From the NCBI GenBank assembly GCA_964425135.1, contig CAYRKW010000062.1, positions 1 to 19,423 on the forward strand: DNA of 19,423 bases. The letters are read 5' to 3'. The first letter of the stretch is position 1. Each line of letters starts with the position of its first letter. Source of the DNA: CAYLLD01 sp964425135. Its GTDB lineage: Bacteria; Pseudomonadota; Alphaproteobacteria; Rhodobacterales; Rhodobacteraceae. The translations under genes and the position numbers were made by a program. This document shows positions 7,433-14,120 of the stretch, piece after piece. Under the pieces are notes generated by a model. It was given only the letters and a program-made list of their open reading frames with translations, had not been told where the DNA came from and did no database searches.

Positions 7433-8323
7433 TCAAGCAACCTCACGGCCCAGTGCTGCGGTGTAAAGTTCGAACCAAGTTTGCCGGTCCATCTGGATTT
7501 TCAGCGCATCTGAAATAGCCTCGATCCGGGAAAGAGTGTTGGTGCCCAGGACGGGAATGATCCGTCCGGGATGCGCTAAAAGCCAGGCAACGGCGGCAGC
7601 AGCTTCATCCACGCCCGCCTCCGATGCAACACGCGACATTTGCGTTCGCACCTCCGAAGTGCCAGTCATCAGCGTACCGCCACCAAGCGGTGACCATGCC
7701 ATGGGGGGGATACCGCGTTCCTGCAAGAACGCCATGTCGCCATTGGTGAAGGCATCATGCGCTGTAAGGCTGATTTCGATTTGGTTGGTGGCCAGAGGTG
7801 TGTCCATAGCAGACTGTAACAACGACCAGTCGTAAGGTCTGAAGTTCGATACGCCAACCGCCCGCACTTTGCCGGATTTCACTGCCGCATCCAATGCGCC
7901 ACCTGTCGCATGGTGATCCATCATAGGATCGGGGCGGTGGATCAACAGAAGGTCGATGTGATCGATCCCCATGTCCGTCAGTGAGTTGTTTATCGAGGCT
8001 TCGATATGAGCAGGTGATGTATCGTAGTGTTTCACCCGCGCGTCCGAATAACGGCCCGCAGGCGCGACGATACCGCATTTGGTTACGACCTCGATCTGAT
8101 CGCGCAGGCCTTTGTTTTCTTTCAGACAATCGCCCAGAATGGCCTCGGCGATATAGCCACCGTAGATATCCGCCTGATCGATACTTGTAATGCCCTGCGA
8201 CAAGCAGGCATCGATTTTGGCGCGCACATGTTTTGTGGAGGTATCGGCATCATCGCCGATGCGCCACATTCCATATACGATCCGGCTAAGGCTGACCCCG
8301 CCTGTGAGTTCTATGCGTTCCAT
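7433..8323 (-). CDS. Aldo/keto reductase, YdhF/SmoB-like (candidate 6-oxo-glucose reductase)
   Basis: This 296-residue NADPH-dependent aldo/keto reductase has the catalytic tetrad D49, Y54 (in IDQADIYGGY), K82 (VVTKCG) and H129 (LLIHRPDP). Other family landmarks are GVSNFRPYDWSLLQ, NQIEISLTAHDA, MAWSPLGGG and IIPVLGTN. The ADIYGGY and LLIHRPDP wording resembles E. coli YdhF. The ATG at 8323 shares its A with the TAA stop of the monooxygenase (TAATG), so translation of the two is coupled. A longer in-frame start at 8401 would lie inside that gene. In the sulfo-SMO pathway SmoB reduces the 6-aldehyde left after desulfonation to glucose; the same job is inferred here from position. The fold is certain, the substrate is not. 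Confidence 0.88.
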   Translation of the reverse strand: MERIELTGGVSLSRIVYGMWRIGDDADTSTKHVRAKIDACLSQGITSIDQADIYGGYIAEAILGDCLKENKGLRDQIEVVTKCGIVAPAGRYSDARVKHYDTSPAHIEASINNSLTDMGIDHIDLLLIHRPDPMMDHHATGGALDAAVKSGKVRAVGVSNFRPYDWSLLQSAMDTPLATNQIEISLTAHDAFTNGDMAFLQERGIPPMAWSPLGGGTLMTGTSEVRTQMSRVASEAGVDEAAAAVAWLLAHPGRIIPVLGTNTLSRIEAISDALKIQMDRQTWFELYTAALGREVA

Positions 8324-9480
8324 TATGTGCGTTCTCCCACGCCCAAGGGTGTGCTGGGTGTGCTGGCGGGCACACGCCCATAGACGTGTGGCAGCGAGCA
8401 TGTTTCAAGGTCTGGCAGTACACGTTGACCAAAGGACTTACATTCGTCGATGTGCGGATAGCCCGAGAAGATGAAGGCGCGGATGCCCATTTTCTTGTAC
8501 TCTTCGATCTGGCTCAGGACTTGATCTGTCGAGCCAACAAGTGCTGCGCCACACCCCGAACGCGCGCGTCCGACACCTGTCCAAAGATGCGGTTCGACAT
8601 ATCCGAACTGATCTGCGAGCTCACGGGCCCGCGCTTGGTGGCTGACCCCCAGAGAGCTCGAATCATGTGCGCGCTCGCGGATGATCTGGCCGTATTCGTC
8701 ATCCAATTTTGACACGATGTATTCGGCGTATTCCTTGGCCTCAGCTTCGGTATCGCGCACGATCATGTGGACCCGCAGACCATAATCCAACGTGCGTCCG
8801 TATTTTTCGGCTGCTGCATTCACATCCTTCATGCGACCTGCCAGATTTTCCTGCGGTTCAGGCCACATAAGGTAGACGTCGCAATGCCGACCGCAAAGCT
8901 CTAAAGCGGCGGGTGAGTAGCCACCGAAATACATCAAAGGGCCGCCGTTTTGCTGATACGGTTTGGCCGGAGCGGTCGGGACGTTTTCGAAGGTGTAGAC
9001 CTCGCCCGCATAGTTGATTTCGTCCTGTGTCCAAGCCTGACGCAAAATCTCGACCACTTCGTGCGAGCGCTGATAGCGAAAACCACTATCGGCTTTTTCG
9101 CCGGGAAAATCTGATGAGATGATGTTGATGGTCAGGCGACCTTCCAGCATGTGATCCAGCGTTGCGATGGTCCGCGCGAGCATGATGGGTTGCATTTCGC
9201 CGCAGCGCACAGCGGCCAGCATGTTGATCTTTGAGGTGATCGGCGCACACCCCGCCACAAAGGACAGTGTGTCTTGGCCCACCTGATATGACGAGGGGCA
9301 AAGAATGTTGCCGAAGCCTTGGGTTTCAGCCTCTTTTACGATGCCGCTGCAATGCTCCCAGCTTGATCTGAGATCGCCGTCTGGAACGCCAAGAAACTGA
9401 TAATCATCCGAGCATAGTGCTGAAAACCAACTAACCTCAGCAGCATTCAAATCGGCAGAAGTGATGGGAACGACGGTCAT
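8323..9480 (-). CDS. FMNH2-dependent sulfonate monooxygenase, SsuD/SmoC-like (LLM family)
   Basis: This 385-residue luciferase-like monooxygenase uses FMNH2 and O2, probably to cleave a C-S bond and release sulfite plus an aldehyde. It aligns by eye with E. coli SsuD. The LRVHMIVRDTEAEA segment keeps the R-x-H pair (R236, H238), the TGVGRARSGCGAALVG segment keeps an arginine (R307), and SGYPH keeps Y341; these match SsuD residues R226, H228, R297 and Y331, which bind sulfonate. LTINIISSDFPGEKADSG and GGPLMYFGGYSP are also SsuD-like. The ATG at 9480 has AAGAAGGA at good spacing. It is first in an operon with an aldo/keto reductase and a flavin reductase, which favours sulfoquinovose (SmoC) over simple alkanesulfonates, where ssuE and an ABC importer are usual. 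Substrate is inferred. Confidence 0.88.
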   Translation of the reverse strand: MTVVPITSADLNAAEVSWFSALCSDDYQFLGVPDGDLRSSWEHCSGIVKEAETQGFGNILCPSSYQVGQDTLSFVAGCAPITSKINMLAAVRCGEMQPIMLARTIATLDHMLEGRLTINIISSDFPGEKADSGFRYQRSHEVVEILRQAWTQDEINYAGEVYTFENVPTAPAKPYQQNGGPLMYFGGYSPAALELCGRHCDVYLMWPEPQENLAGRMKDVNAAAEKYGRTLDYGLRVHMIVRDTEAEAKEYAEYIVSKLDDEYGQIIRERAHDSSSLGVSHQARARELADQFGYVEPHLWTGVGRARSGCGAALVGSTDQVLSQIEEYKKMGIRAFIFSGYPHIDECKSFGQRVLPDLETCSLPHVYGRVPASTPSTPLGVGERT

Positions 9481-9527
9481 ACGAATCCTTCTTAGGACGT
9501 TCAATTAGGTCTTGCGTAGCATCCGAC

Positions 9528-9541
9528 TTGATGTACATCAA
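9528..9541. promoter_or_regulatory. Perfect palindrome, likely GntR operator between divergent units
   Basis: TTGATGTACATCAA is a perfect 14-bp palindrome in the 85-bp region between the monooxygenase operon (-) and the GntR regulator gene (+). Its right flank is AT-rich (ATAGTATATCAT). Small GT/AC palindromes of this type are common GntR sites. On the minus strand its TTGATG could be a -35 element with a weak TACGCA 17 bp later, so binding would block transcription of the catabolic operon. The palindrome is seen; the binder is inferred. Confidence 0.6.
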
Positions 9542-9565
9542 TAGTATATCATTTTTGGTGAACCT

Positions 9566-10270
9566 ATGCCGTCCGAGAGTTCTTCACTGCCGCTTTACAT
9601 GCAAACCGCGGAAATGCTGATCCGCGAGATTTCATCAGGTAGACTGATCGACGGCGACAAGCTTCCTCCCGAAAGAGACATGGCGGCGGATCTGGGGATT
9701 GCCGTGGGAACACTTAGAAAGGCGTTGGTTGAGCTTGAATCCAAAGGATTTCTAAAGCGTTTGCAGGGGTCGGGAAACTACATCCGCCATAATCCTGAGG
9801 CTGCTGGTATTTATGCCTTCTTCAGGCTGGAGCTGTTGCAAGGTGCAGGTCTGCCGACCGCCCAAACTCTAAGTGCAAAACGCATGAAAAAACCGCAGGA
9901 TTTGCCGCCCTTCGGTCGTTCAAGTCTCGCACATCGCATCAGACGCTTGCGGCTTTTGTCTGATCTTCCCGCCGCGATGGAAGAGATTTGGTTGGATGGA
10001 AAGTGGGTCAAGACGATCAATTCCGAAGACCTGTCGGAATCGCTTTATTACTACTACCAGCGGTCTTTGGGGCTTCTGATCGCACAGGTGGAAGACAAAG
10101 TTGGCCTGGATGCTCTGCCAAGTTGGAGCTTACCAGACATCGGTTGCAGCGCGGGGGACACGGTGGGTTTTGTCGAGCGTTGGAGCCGCACGGCGGATGG
10201 TGAAGTTGTCGAATACTCACGCACATGGTTCAATCCGGATCGGGTGCGTTATGTAGCCCGCATAAAGTAG
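9566..10270 (+). CDS. GntR-family transcriptional regulator (HutC-like, UTRA-type effector domain)
   Basis: This 234-residue regulator has an N-terminal winged-helix DNA-binding domain at about residues 8-75: LPLYMQTAEMLIREISSG, then DKLPPERDMAADLGIAVGTLRKALVELESKGFL, then the wing QGSGNYIR. The C-terminal part (about 90-234), with SLAHRIRRLRLLSDLPAAMEEIWLDG, SLYYYYQRSLG and EYSRTWFNPDRVRYVARI, has the pattern of a UTRA effector domain as in HutC/FarR proteins, which bind small metabolites. It is divergent from the monooxygenase operon across a short region with a perfect palindrome, and is followed 8 bp later by the Gfo/Idh/MocA gene. It is most likely the local repressor, relieved by a pathway sugar or sugar phosphate. 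Some sulfoquinovose clusters also carry a dedicated regulator; which effector applies here is unknown. Confidence 0.9.
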   Translation: MPSESSSLPLYMQTAEMLIREISSGRLIDGDKLPPERDMAADLGIAVGTLRKALVELESKGFLKRLQGSGNYIRHNPEAAGIYAFFRLELLQGAGLPTAQTLSAKRMKKPQDLPPFGRSSLAHRIRRLRLLSDLPAAMEEIWLDGKWVKTINSEDLSESLYYYYQRSLGLLIAQVEDKVGLDALPSWSLPDIGCSAGDTVGFVERWSRTADGEVVEYSRTWFNPDRVRYVARIK

Positions 10271-10278
10271 GGACGAAA

Positions 10279-11373
10279 ATGACTAAAACGGTAAACTACG
10301 GTGTAATTGGATGCGGTATGATGGGGCACGAGCATTTGCGCAACATTGCCTTTCTGGAAGGCGCGCGTGTCGCCGCAATCTTCGAGCCTGACGCCGGTAT
10401 GGCTGCACAAGCCCAAGCGATAGCCCCTCAGGCAAAGTTCACCGCTACGATCGAAGACCTTCTCGCCGAGCCTGATCTGGATTGCCTTTTGGTGGCCTCG
10501 CCGAACCATAAACACTTCGATCAATTGCAAATGATCGCCAGCACGCGCCCGCTGCCACTGTTGATGGAAAAACCGTTGTTCACAAACCCGGACGATGCTG
10601 CACATGTTTCGGATATTGCGAGCGATTATCCCGCACCAATTTGGGTCGCGATGGAGTACCGCTATATGCCGCCAATCGCGAAATTCCTTGAGATGTGCGA
10701 AGACGTGACGGGCGGCATCACCATGCTCACCATCCGTGAGCACCGCTTCCCGTTTCTTCAGAAAGTGGGAAACTGGAACAGGCTAAATCGCAACTCCGGC
10801 GGAACTCTGGTCGAAAAATGCTGCCACTTCTTCGATTTGATGCGATTGATCATGAAATCGGAACCGGTCTCGATCATGGCCTCTGGCGGGCAGGATGTGA
10901 ACCATCTGGATGAAATTTATGACGGAGAGACATCAGACATCTGGGATGCGGCATTCGTCATTGTTGACTTTGCCAACGGAAAACGCGCGATGCTTGAACT
11001 TTGCATGTATGCCGAGGGGTCGCGCTATCAAGAAGAAATTACTGCAGTTGGACCTGCTGGCAAGATCGAAGCCAAAGTGCCAGGTCCGACACGATTTTGG
11101 CAAGATGTGAATGATCCGCCACCCGAGCCAGAAGTTATCGTATCGCCGCGCAGTCCGTTTGGCCCGACGAAACTCAAGATCCCAATCGATCCCAAGTTGC
11201 TTGAGGCCGGAGATCACAACGGATCGACGTTCTATCAGCACCTTAAATTTCTCTCTGTCGTTCGCGGCGACACAGAGCCCGAAGTTACGCTACTCGATGG
11301 GGCTATGGCCGTCAAAATGGGATTGGCAGCCCAGGCATCTGCATCGACAGGTCAAGCGGTTCGCATCCTTTAG
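10279..11373 (+). CDS. Gfo/Idh/MocA-family NAD(P)-dependent oxidoreductase, candidate NAD-dependent sulfoquinovosidase
   Basis: This 364-residue protein has an N-terminal Rossmann fold with YGVIGCGMMG (7-16) and the conserved MEKPL (96-100), followed by the alpha/beta substrate domain with GGTLVEKCCHFFDLM (174-188), where H183 is in the usual catalytic position. I chose ATG 10279, which has AGGGACG upstream and lies 8 bp after the regulator stop; an ATG at 10225 is inside the regulator. Family members oxidise sugars or inositols, and some are NAD-dependent glycosidases (GH109; GH188 sulfoquinovosidases). Its link to a SmoC-like operon and the absence of a GH31 sulfoquinovosidase in the window make the GH188-like role attractive. 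That is inference; ordinary sugar dehydrogenase activity is equally compatible with the motifs. Confidence 0.85.
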   Translation: MTKTVNYGVIGCGMMGHEHLRNIAFLEGARVAAIFEPDAGMAAQAQAIAPQAKFTATIEDLLAEPDLDCLLVASPNHKHFDQLQMIASTRPLPLLMEKPLFTNPDDAAHVSDIASDYPAPIWVAMEYRYMPPIAKFLEMCEDVTGGITMLTIREHRFPFLQKVGNWNRLNRNSGGTLVEKCCHFFDLMRLIMKSEPVSIMASGGQDVNHLDEIYDGETSDIWDAAFVIVDFANGKRAMLELCMYAEGSRYQEEITAVGPAGKIEAKVPGPTRFWQDVNDPPPEPEVIVSPRSPFGPTKLKIPIDPKLLEAGDHNGSTFYQHLKFLSVVRGDTEPEVTLLDGAMAVKMGLAAQASASTGQAVRIL

Positions 11374-11375
11374 AA

Positions 11376-11389
11376 CAAAAGCGCTTTTG
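11376..11389. promoter_or_regulatory. Perfect palindrome CAAAAGCGCTTTTG after the oxidoreductase gene
   Basis: This 14-bp perfect palindrome begins 3 bp after the oxidoreductase stop codon, in the 98-bp space between two convergent genes. The AAnCGnTT-like core resembles LacI-family operators. No gene starts beside it, so regulation is not obvious. It is too short and AT-rich for a good terminator, although the T-run could help end plus-strand transcription. Confidence 0.3.
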
Positions 11390-11471
11390 AAGGACACTGC
11401 CTTGATTGGCTCAGGGCGTGGAGCCTCTGACTGTCTCGATTTCCCGGACGCGAACGGGCTGTCCTGAACGC

Positions 11472-12389
11472 CTATGACTGCAACGCGAGGCAGGTTTCGT
11501 AGATCACCCGCGCTGTCATCAGGTCGAGATGCGCGCCACCGCCGTTTTTGAACAGTGTGATTTCGTCGTCGTTCGCGCGGCCGGCGCGACCTGCAACGAG
11601 GTCATAGAAATCGCCGCGAATATCCGAGGGCTGAATGGTTCCGGCCTCCAGCGGGATTTTCAGCTCGCCAATATGGCCCATGGTGGTATCGCGGCTGTCC
11701 ACGAAGATCGAGGCCCGGGTAAGGGTGGTATCATCCACTTCGCGCATGTCGGCGCGGAAGGCTCCGATGAGATCAACATGGGTGCCTTGGGTAAGCCACG
11801 CGCCTTGGATGATCGGATCGAGCGCCATAGTGGCGCAGGCGAGAATGTCGGTATCTCCGACCGCGCTTGGCAAATCTTCGGCGACGCGCGCGCCTGTTTG
11901 AGTGGCCAGTGCTTCGGCGCTTGCTTTGGTCCTGTTCCAGATCGAGATGTCTATGTCAGGCCAATGAGAGCGATAGGCCTCGGTTAGCGAGCGGGCCACC
12001 GCGCCAGCACCCACGATCAACAGCTTTTGCGCATCCTTTCGCGCCAGCATCCGTGCGCCCAAAAGACTGTCGCCTGCGGTCTTCCATTTGGTCGCCAGAA
12101 TGCCGTCGACAATCGCCAGAACTGCGCCGTGTTTGTCCTCAAACAGGATCATCGCACCATTGATGCTGGGCTGATCGGTGTTGCCGGGAAAGACGGACAT
12201 AGACTTGACTGCGATGCCCAGCCCATCGATCCATGCGGCGCGTGTGAGCAGGGTTTCTCCACCCCGTTTGTTGAAGATATCCCCCACATCGGCACGCGCC
12301 AATTTATGGCCCTGCGCGATTGCGTCGGCCACGGCGGACCATTCTAAATGCGGCTCGACCATATCGGCGGTTATGTAAATTGGTGTCAT
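11472..12389 (-). CDS. Ornithine cyclodeaminase / mu-crystallin family protein
   Basis: This 305-residue NAD(P)-binding protein contains ITADMVEPHLEWSAVADAI near the start, VKSMSVFPGN (61-70, with the family lysine K62), GAMILFEDKHGAVLAIVDG, and the dinucleotide site LLIVGAGAVARSLTEAY (123-139). Later IDLIGAFRADMREVD is typical. Members catalyse ornithine cyclodeamination, ketimine or pyrroline-2-carboxylate reduction, or related imino acid reactions. The usual R-T-A segment that holds a substrate-binding arginine reads KWKTAGDS here (102-109), so K104 replaces the arginine and true ornithine cyclodeaminase activity is doubtful. I chose the ATG at 12389; an in-frame ATG at 12458 would add 23 polar residues and run over a palindrome. 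It is not tightly linked to any pathway gene here. Confidence 0.82.
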   Translation of the reverse strand: MTPIYITADMVEPHLEWSAVADAIAQGHKLARADVGDIFNKRGGETLLTRAAWIDGLGIAVKSMSVFPGNTDQPSINGAMILFEDKHGAVLAIVDGILATKWKTAGDSLLGARMLARKDAQKLLIVGAGAVARSLTEAYRSHWPDIDISIWNRTKASAEALATQTGARVAEDLPSAVGDTDILACATMALDPIIQGAWLTQGTHVDLIGAFRADMREVDDTTLTRASIFVDSRDTTMGHIGELKIPLEAGTIQPSDIRGDFYDLVAGRAGRANDDEITLFKNGGGAHLDLMTARVIYETCLALQS

Positions 12390-12665
12390 GTCTTTGTTTT
12401 CATTGCTCTTTTTGTGGTTTTCCGCAGATATCGCACGTGACGTTTCGTCACATGACATTGATCCAATTTAACATTTTTTCCCCGTGATTTAAGAAACAAA
12501 TCAAATTAGAGAGGCTAGAATTCAAGCGAGCGACACACTCGCAAAATATTAGGCGAAGGGGATTAGCCCGAAGGCGAAGCGCAGACGACATTTTCTGGTA
12601 CCACATGCCACACCCAAGTCGGACCGCCTAGCCCTCGCAGTCGCTAATCATGCATCGAGTAGTAA
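12390..12665. other. Non-coding stretch upstream of the cyclodeaminase-family gene
   Basis: This is the left half of a 522-bp space without a convincing gene (12390-12911). It holds the GTGACG/CGTCAC inverted repeat, an AT-rich segment (12455-12515) likely to contain the promoter of the minus-strand gene, a small GCGAG/CTCGC stem (12526-12542) and two copies of AGGCGAAG (12551 and 12572). No tRNA or transposase remnant was recognised. Confidence 0.5.
12437..12451. promoter_or_regulatory. Inverted repeat GTGACG-TTT-CGTCAC upstream of the cyclodeaminase-family gene
   Basis: Two perfect 6-bp arms separated by three bases lie 48 bp upstream of the chosen start codon of the cyclodeaminase-family gene, in an otherwise AT-rich region. 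Position and shape suit an operator for a dimeric regulator. No clear -35/-10 pair could be assigned. Confidence 0.45.
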
Positions 12666-12783
12666 ATAATGGTTTTGCTTACTTCCCCCGTGGCAAAAAC
12701 CATTATCAGGTCGCGATCTTCGCGCCTGACACCGAGCTGAGGGCGGACCGAACGACCCCCCGATTGTTCCGCCCTCGGCTCGG
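12666..12783. repeat. Three consecutive stem-loops in intergenic DNA
   Basis: Hairpin 1 pairs ATAATGGTTTTGC (12666-12678) with GCAAAAACCATTAT (12693-12706), with one bulged base. Hairpin 2 pairs TCAGGTCGCGA (12706-12716) with TCGCGCCTGA (12720-12729), with one bulged base and a 3-base loop. Hairpin 3 pairs CCGAGCTGAGGGCGGA (12732-12747) with TCCGCCCTCGGCTCGG (12768-12783). The last stem is perfect on the plus strand if one U-G pair is allowed, while the minus strand has an A-C mismatch there. No U-run follows on either side. It could be a structured RNA, a palindromic repeat element or a DNA-structure site. It lies 129 bp beyond the aminotransferase stop. Confidence 0.6.
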
Positions 12784-12911
12784 CACCAAATACCGAATTC
12801 AAGTTTGCTGAGAGACCGCTACCGTTCCCCGGTCCTGCGCAATTGCGTTTGGATGGGGGGAACGTGTCGTTTGGCGGCTTGTCGCATCTGCGCGTTGTCT
12901 GGATGTGCGCT

Positions 12912-14093
12912 CTACAGAACGGACGCAATCGCTGTGGAGAGTTTGCTGATGACCTCTTTGCGCAGCCCTGCGATATTCACACGGCTGTCGCCAACCATGT
13001 AAATCCCGTGCTCTTCGCGCAAGGTAGCAACCTGCTCTGGCGAAAGGCCAAGGCGCGAGAACATGCCGCGATGATGGGCGACGAAATCGAAGCGATCCGA
13101 ATTGGTGGCGCGGCGCAACTCCTCTGCGAGGGCCACGCGCAGCTCAAGCATGCCGCTGCGCATCTCTTCCAGTTCTGCTTTCCAGTCCTCAGTCAGGTCT
13201 TTGTCCGACAAAATGATCTGGGTGACTTTCGCGCCGTGGTCGGGCGGGAAGGAGTATGCCAGCCGGTTGATCGACGCCATGGCACCGCGCATAAGGCCTG
13301 CGCCGTCGTCCGAATTGGTCACTGCAAACATGGCGCCGACACGGTCGCGGTAAAGACCGAAGTTCTTGGAGCAGGATGCAGCGATCATCATTTCAGGCAC
13401 ATGAGCGGCCATATGGCGCACGCCCAATGCATCTTCTTCCAGACCGTCGCCGAAGCCCTGATAGGCAAAATCGATGAAGGGGAGCAGGTCGCGCTCGGTC
13501 ATGAATGTGGTCAGGGCTTTCCATTGCGCCTGATCGAGATTGGCTCCTGTGGGGTTGTGACAGCAGCCGTGCAGCAAGATCGCATCGCCCGCTTTCGCCC
13601 CTTCAAGCGTTGTCATCATCGCATCAAAATCAACGTCGAGACGTTCTGGATGCAGATAGGGATATGTTTTGAAATCAAGGCCTTCGGCTTTGGCAATGGC
13701 AGGGTGGTTGGGCCATGTGGGATCGCTCATCCACAAGGTCGCGTCTGGGTTGGCCGATTGCAGGATCTTGTAAAGCTGGCGCACAGCGCCGGTGCCGCCG
13801 GGAGTTTGTGCGCCGACCACACGGGCCTTGGCAACTGCATCGCCGAGCACCATCTCCCGCATGGCATCGACGAAATCAAGATCGCCCATCAGGCCGACGT
13901 AGGACTTGCTGTCCTGAGCTTTCAACAGGCGTTCTTCAGCGGCTTTGACAGCGCGCATAACAGGCGTTTTGCCACTCGCGTCCTTATAGACGCCCACGCC
14001 CAGATCGATTTTGTCCGTCCGCGTGTCCGCCTTGAACATACCCATGAGTTCGATGATTTTATCGGGGGCTGAGGCGGGAAGGCTTTCAAACAT
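12912..14093 (-). CDS. Aromatic/aspartate aminotransferase (class I, PLP-dependent)
   Basis: This 393-residue protein is a fold-type I aminotransferase of the AspC/TyrB group, which moves amino groups between aromatic or acidic amino acids and 2-oxoglutarate or oxaloacetate. Conserved features are IDLGVGVYKDASGKTPV (29-45), TPGGTGAVR (97-105), CHNPTG (178-183, N180), IDFAYQGFGDG (207-217, D208 and Y211), the PLP lysine K243 in SCSKNFGLYRDRVG with R251, and R371 in DSRVNIAGL, which binds the substrate carboxylate. Length and start match the family, and GGAG lies 8 nt before the ATG. It follows the GNAT gene by 27 bp, so the two may be co-transcribed. Substrate preference (aspartate versus tyrosine/phenylalanine) cannot be read from the sequence. 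Confidence 0.93.
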   Translation of the reverse strand: MFESLPASAPDKIIELMGMFKADTRTDKIDLGVGVYKDASGKTPVMRAVKAAEERLLKAQDSKSYVGLMGDLDFVDAMREMVLGDAVAKARVVGAQTPGGTGAVRQLYKILQSANPDATLWMSDPTWPNHPAIAKAEGLDFKTYPYLHPERLDVDFDAMMTTLEGAKAGDAILLHGCCHNPTGANLDQAQWKALTTFMTERDLLPFIDFAYQGFGDGLEEDALGVRHMAAHVPEMMIAASCSKNFGLYRDRVGAMFAVTNSDDGAGLMRGAMASINRLAYSFPPDHGAKVTQIILSDKDLTEDWKAELEEMRSGMLELRVALAEELRRATNSDRFDFVAHHRGMFSRLGLSPEQVATLREEHGIYMVGDSRVNIAGLRKEVISKLSTAIASVL

Positions 14094-14120
14094 GACTGTC
14101 GCTCCGGTTGTTGTGCGGGA

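Noticed and set aside
11408..11425. GGCTC/GAGCC hairpin as terminator of the oxidoreductase gene
   Set aside because: The stem is short and no T-run follows, so it is not supported as an intrinsic terminator.
12644..12928. Minus-strand open frame of 94 codons across the triple-hairpin region
   Set aside because: It is explained by the GC-rich inverted repeats, overlaps the aminotransferase stop, has a low-complexity Arg/Pro-rich translation and has no ribosome site or family match.
12843..14072. Plus-strand open frame of 409 codons opposite the aminotransferase
   Set aside because: The minus strand encodes a complete aminotransferase with all catalytic residues; the plus-strand product has no recognisable domain.
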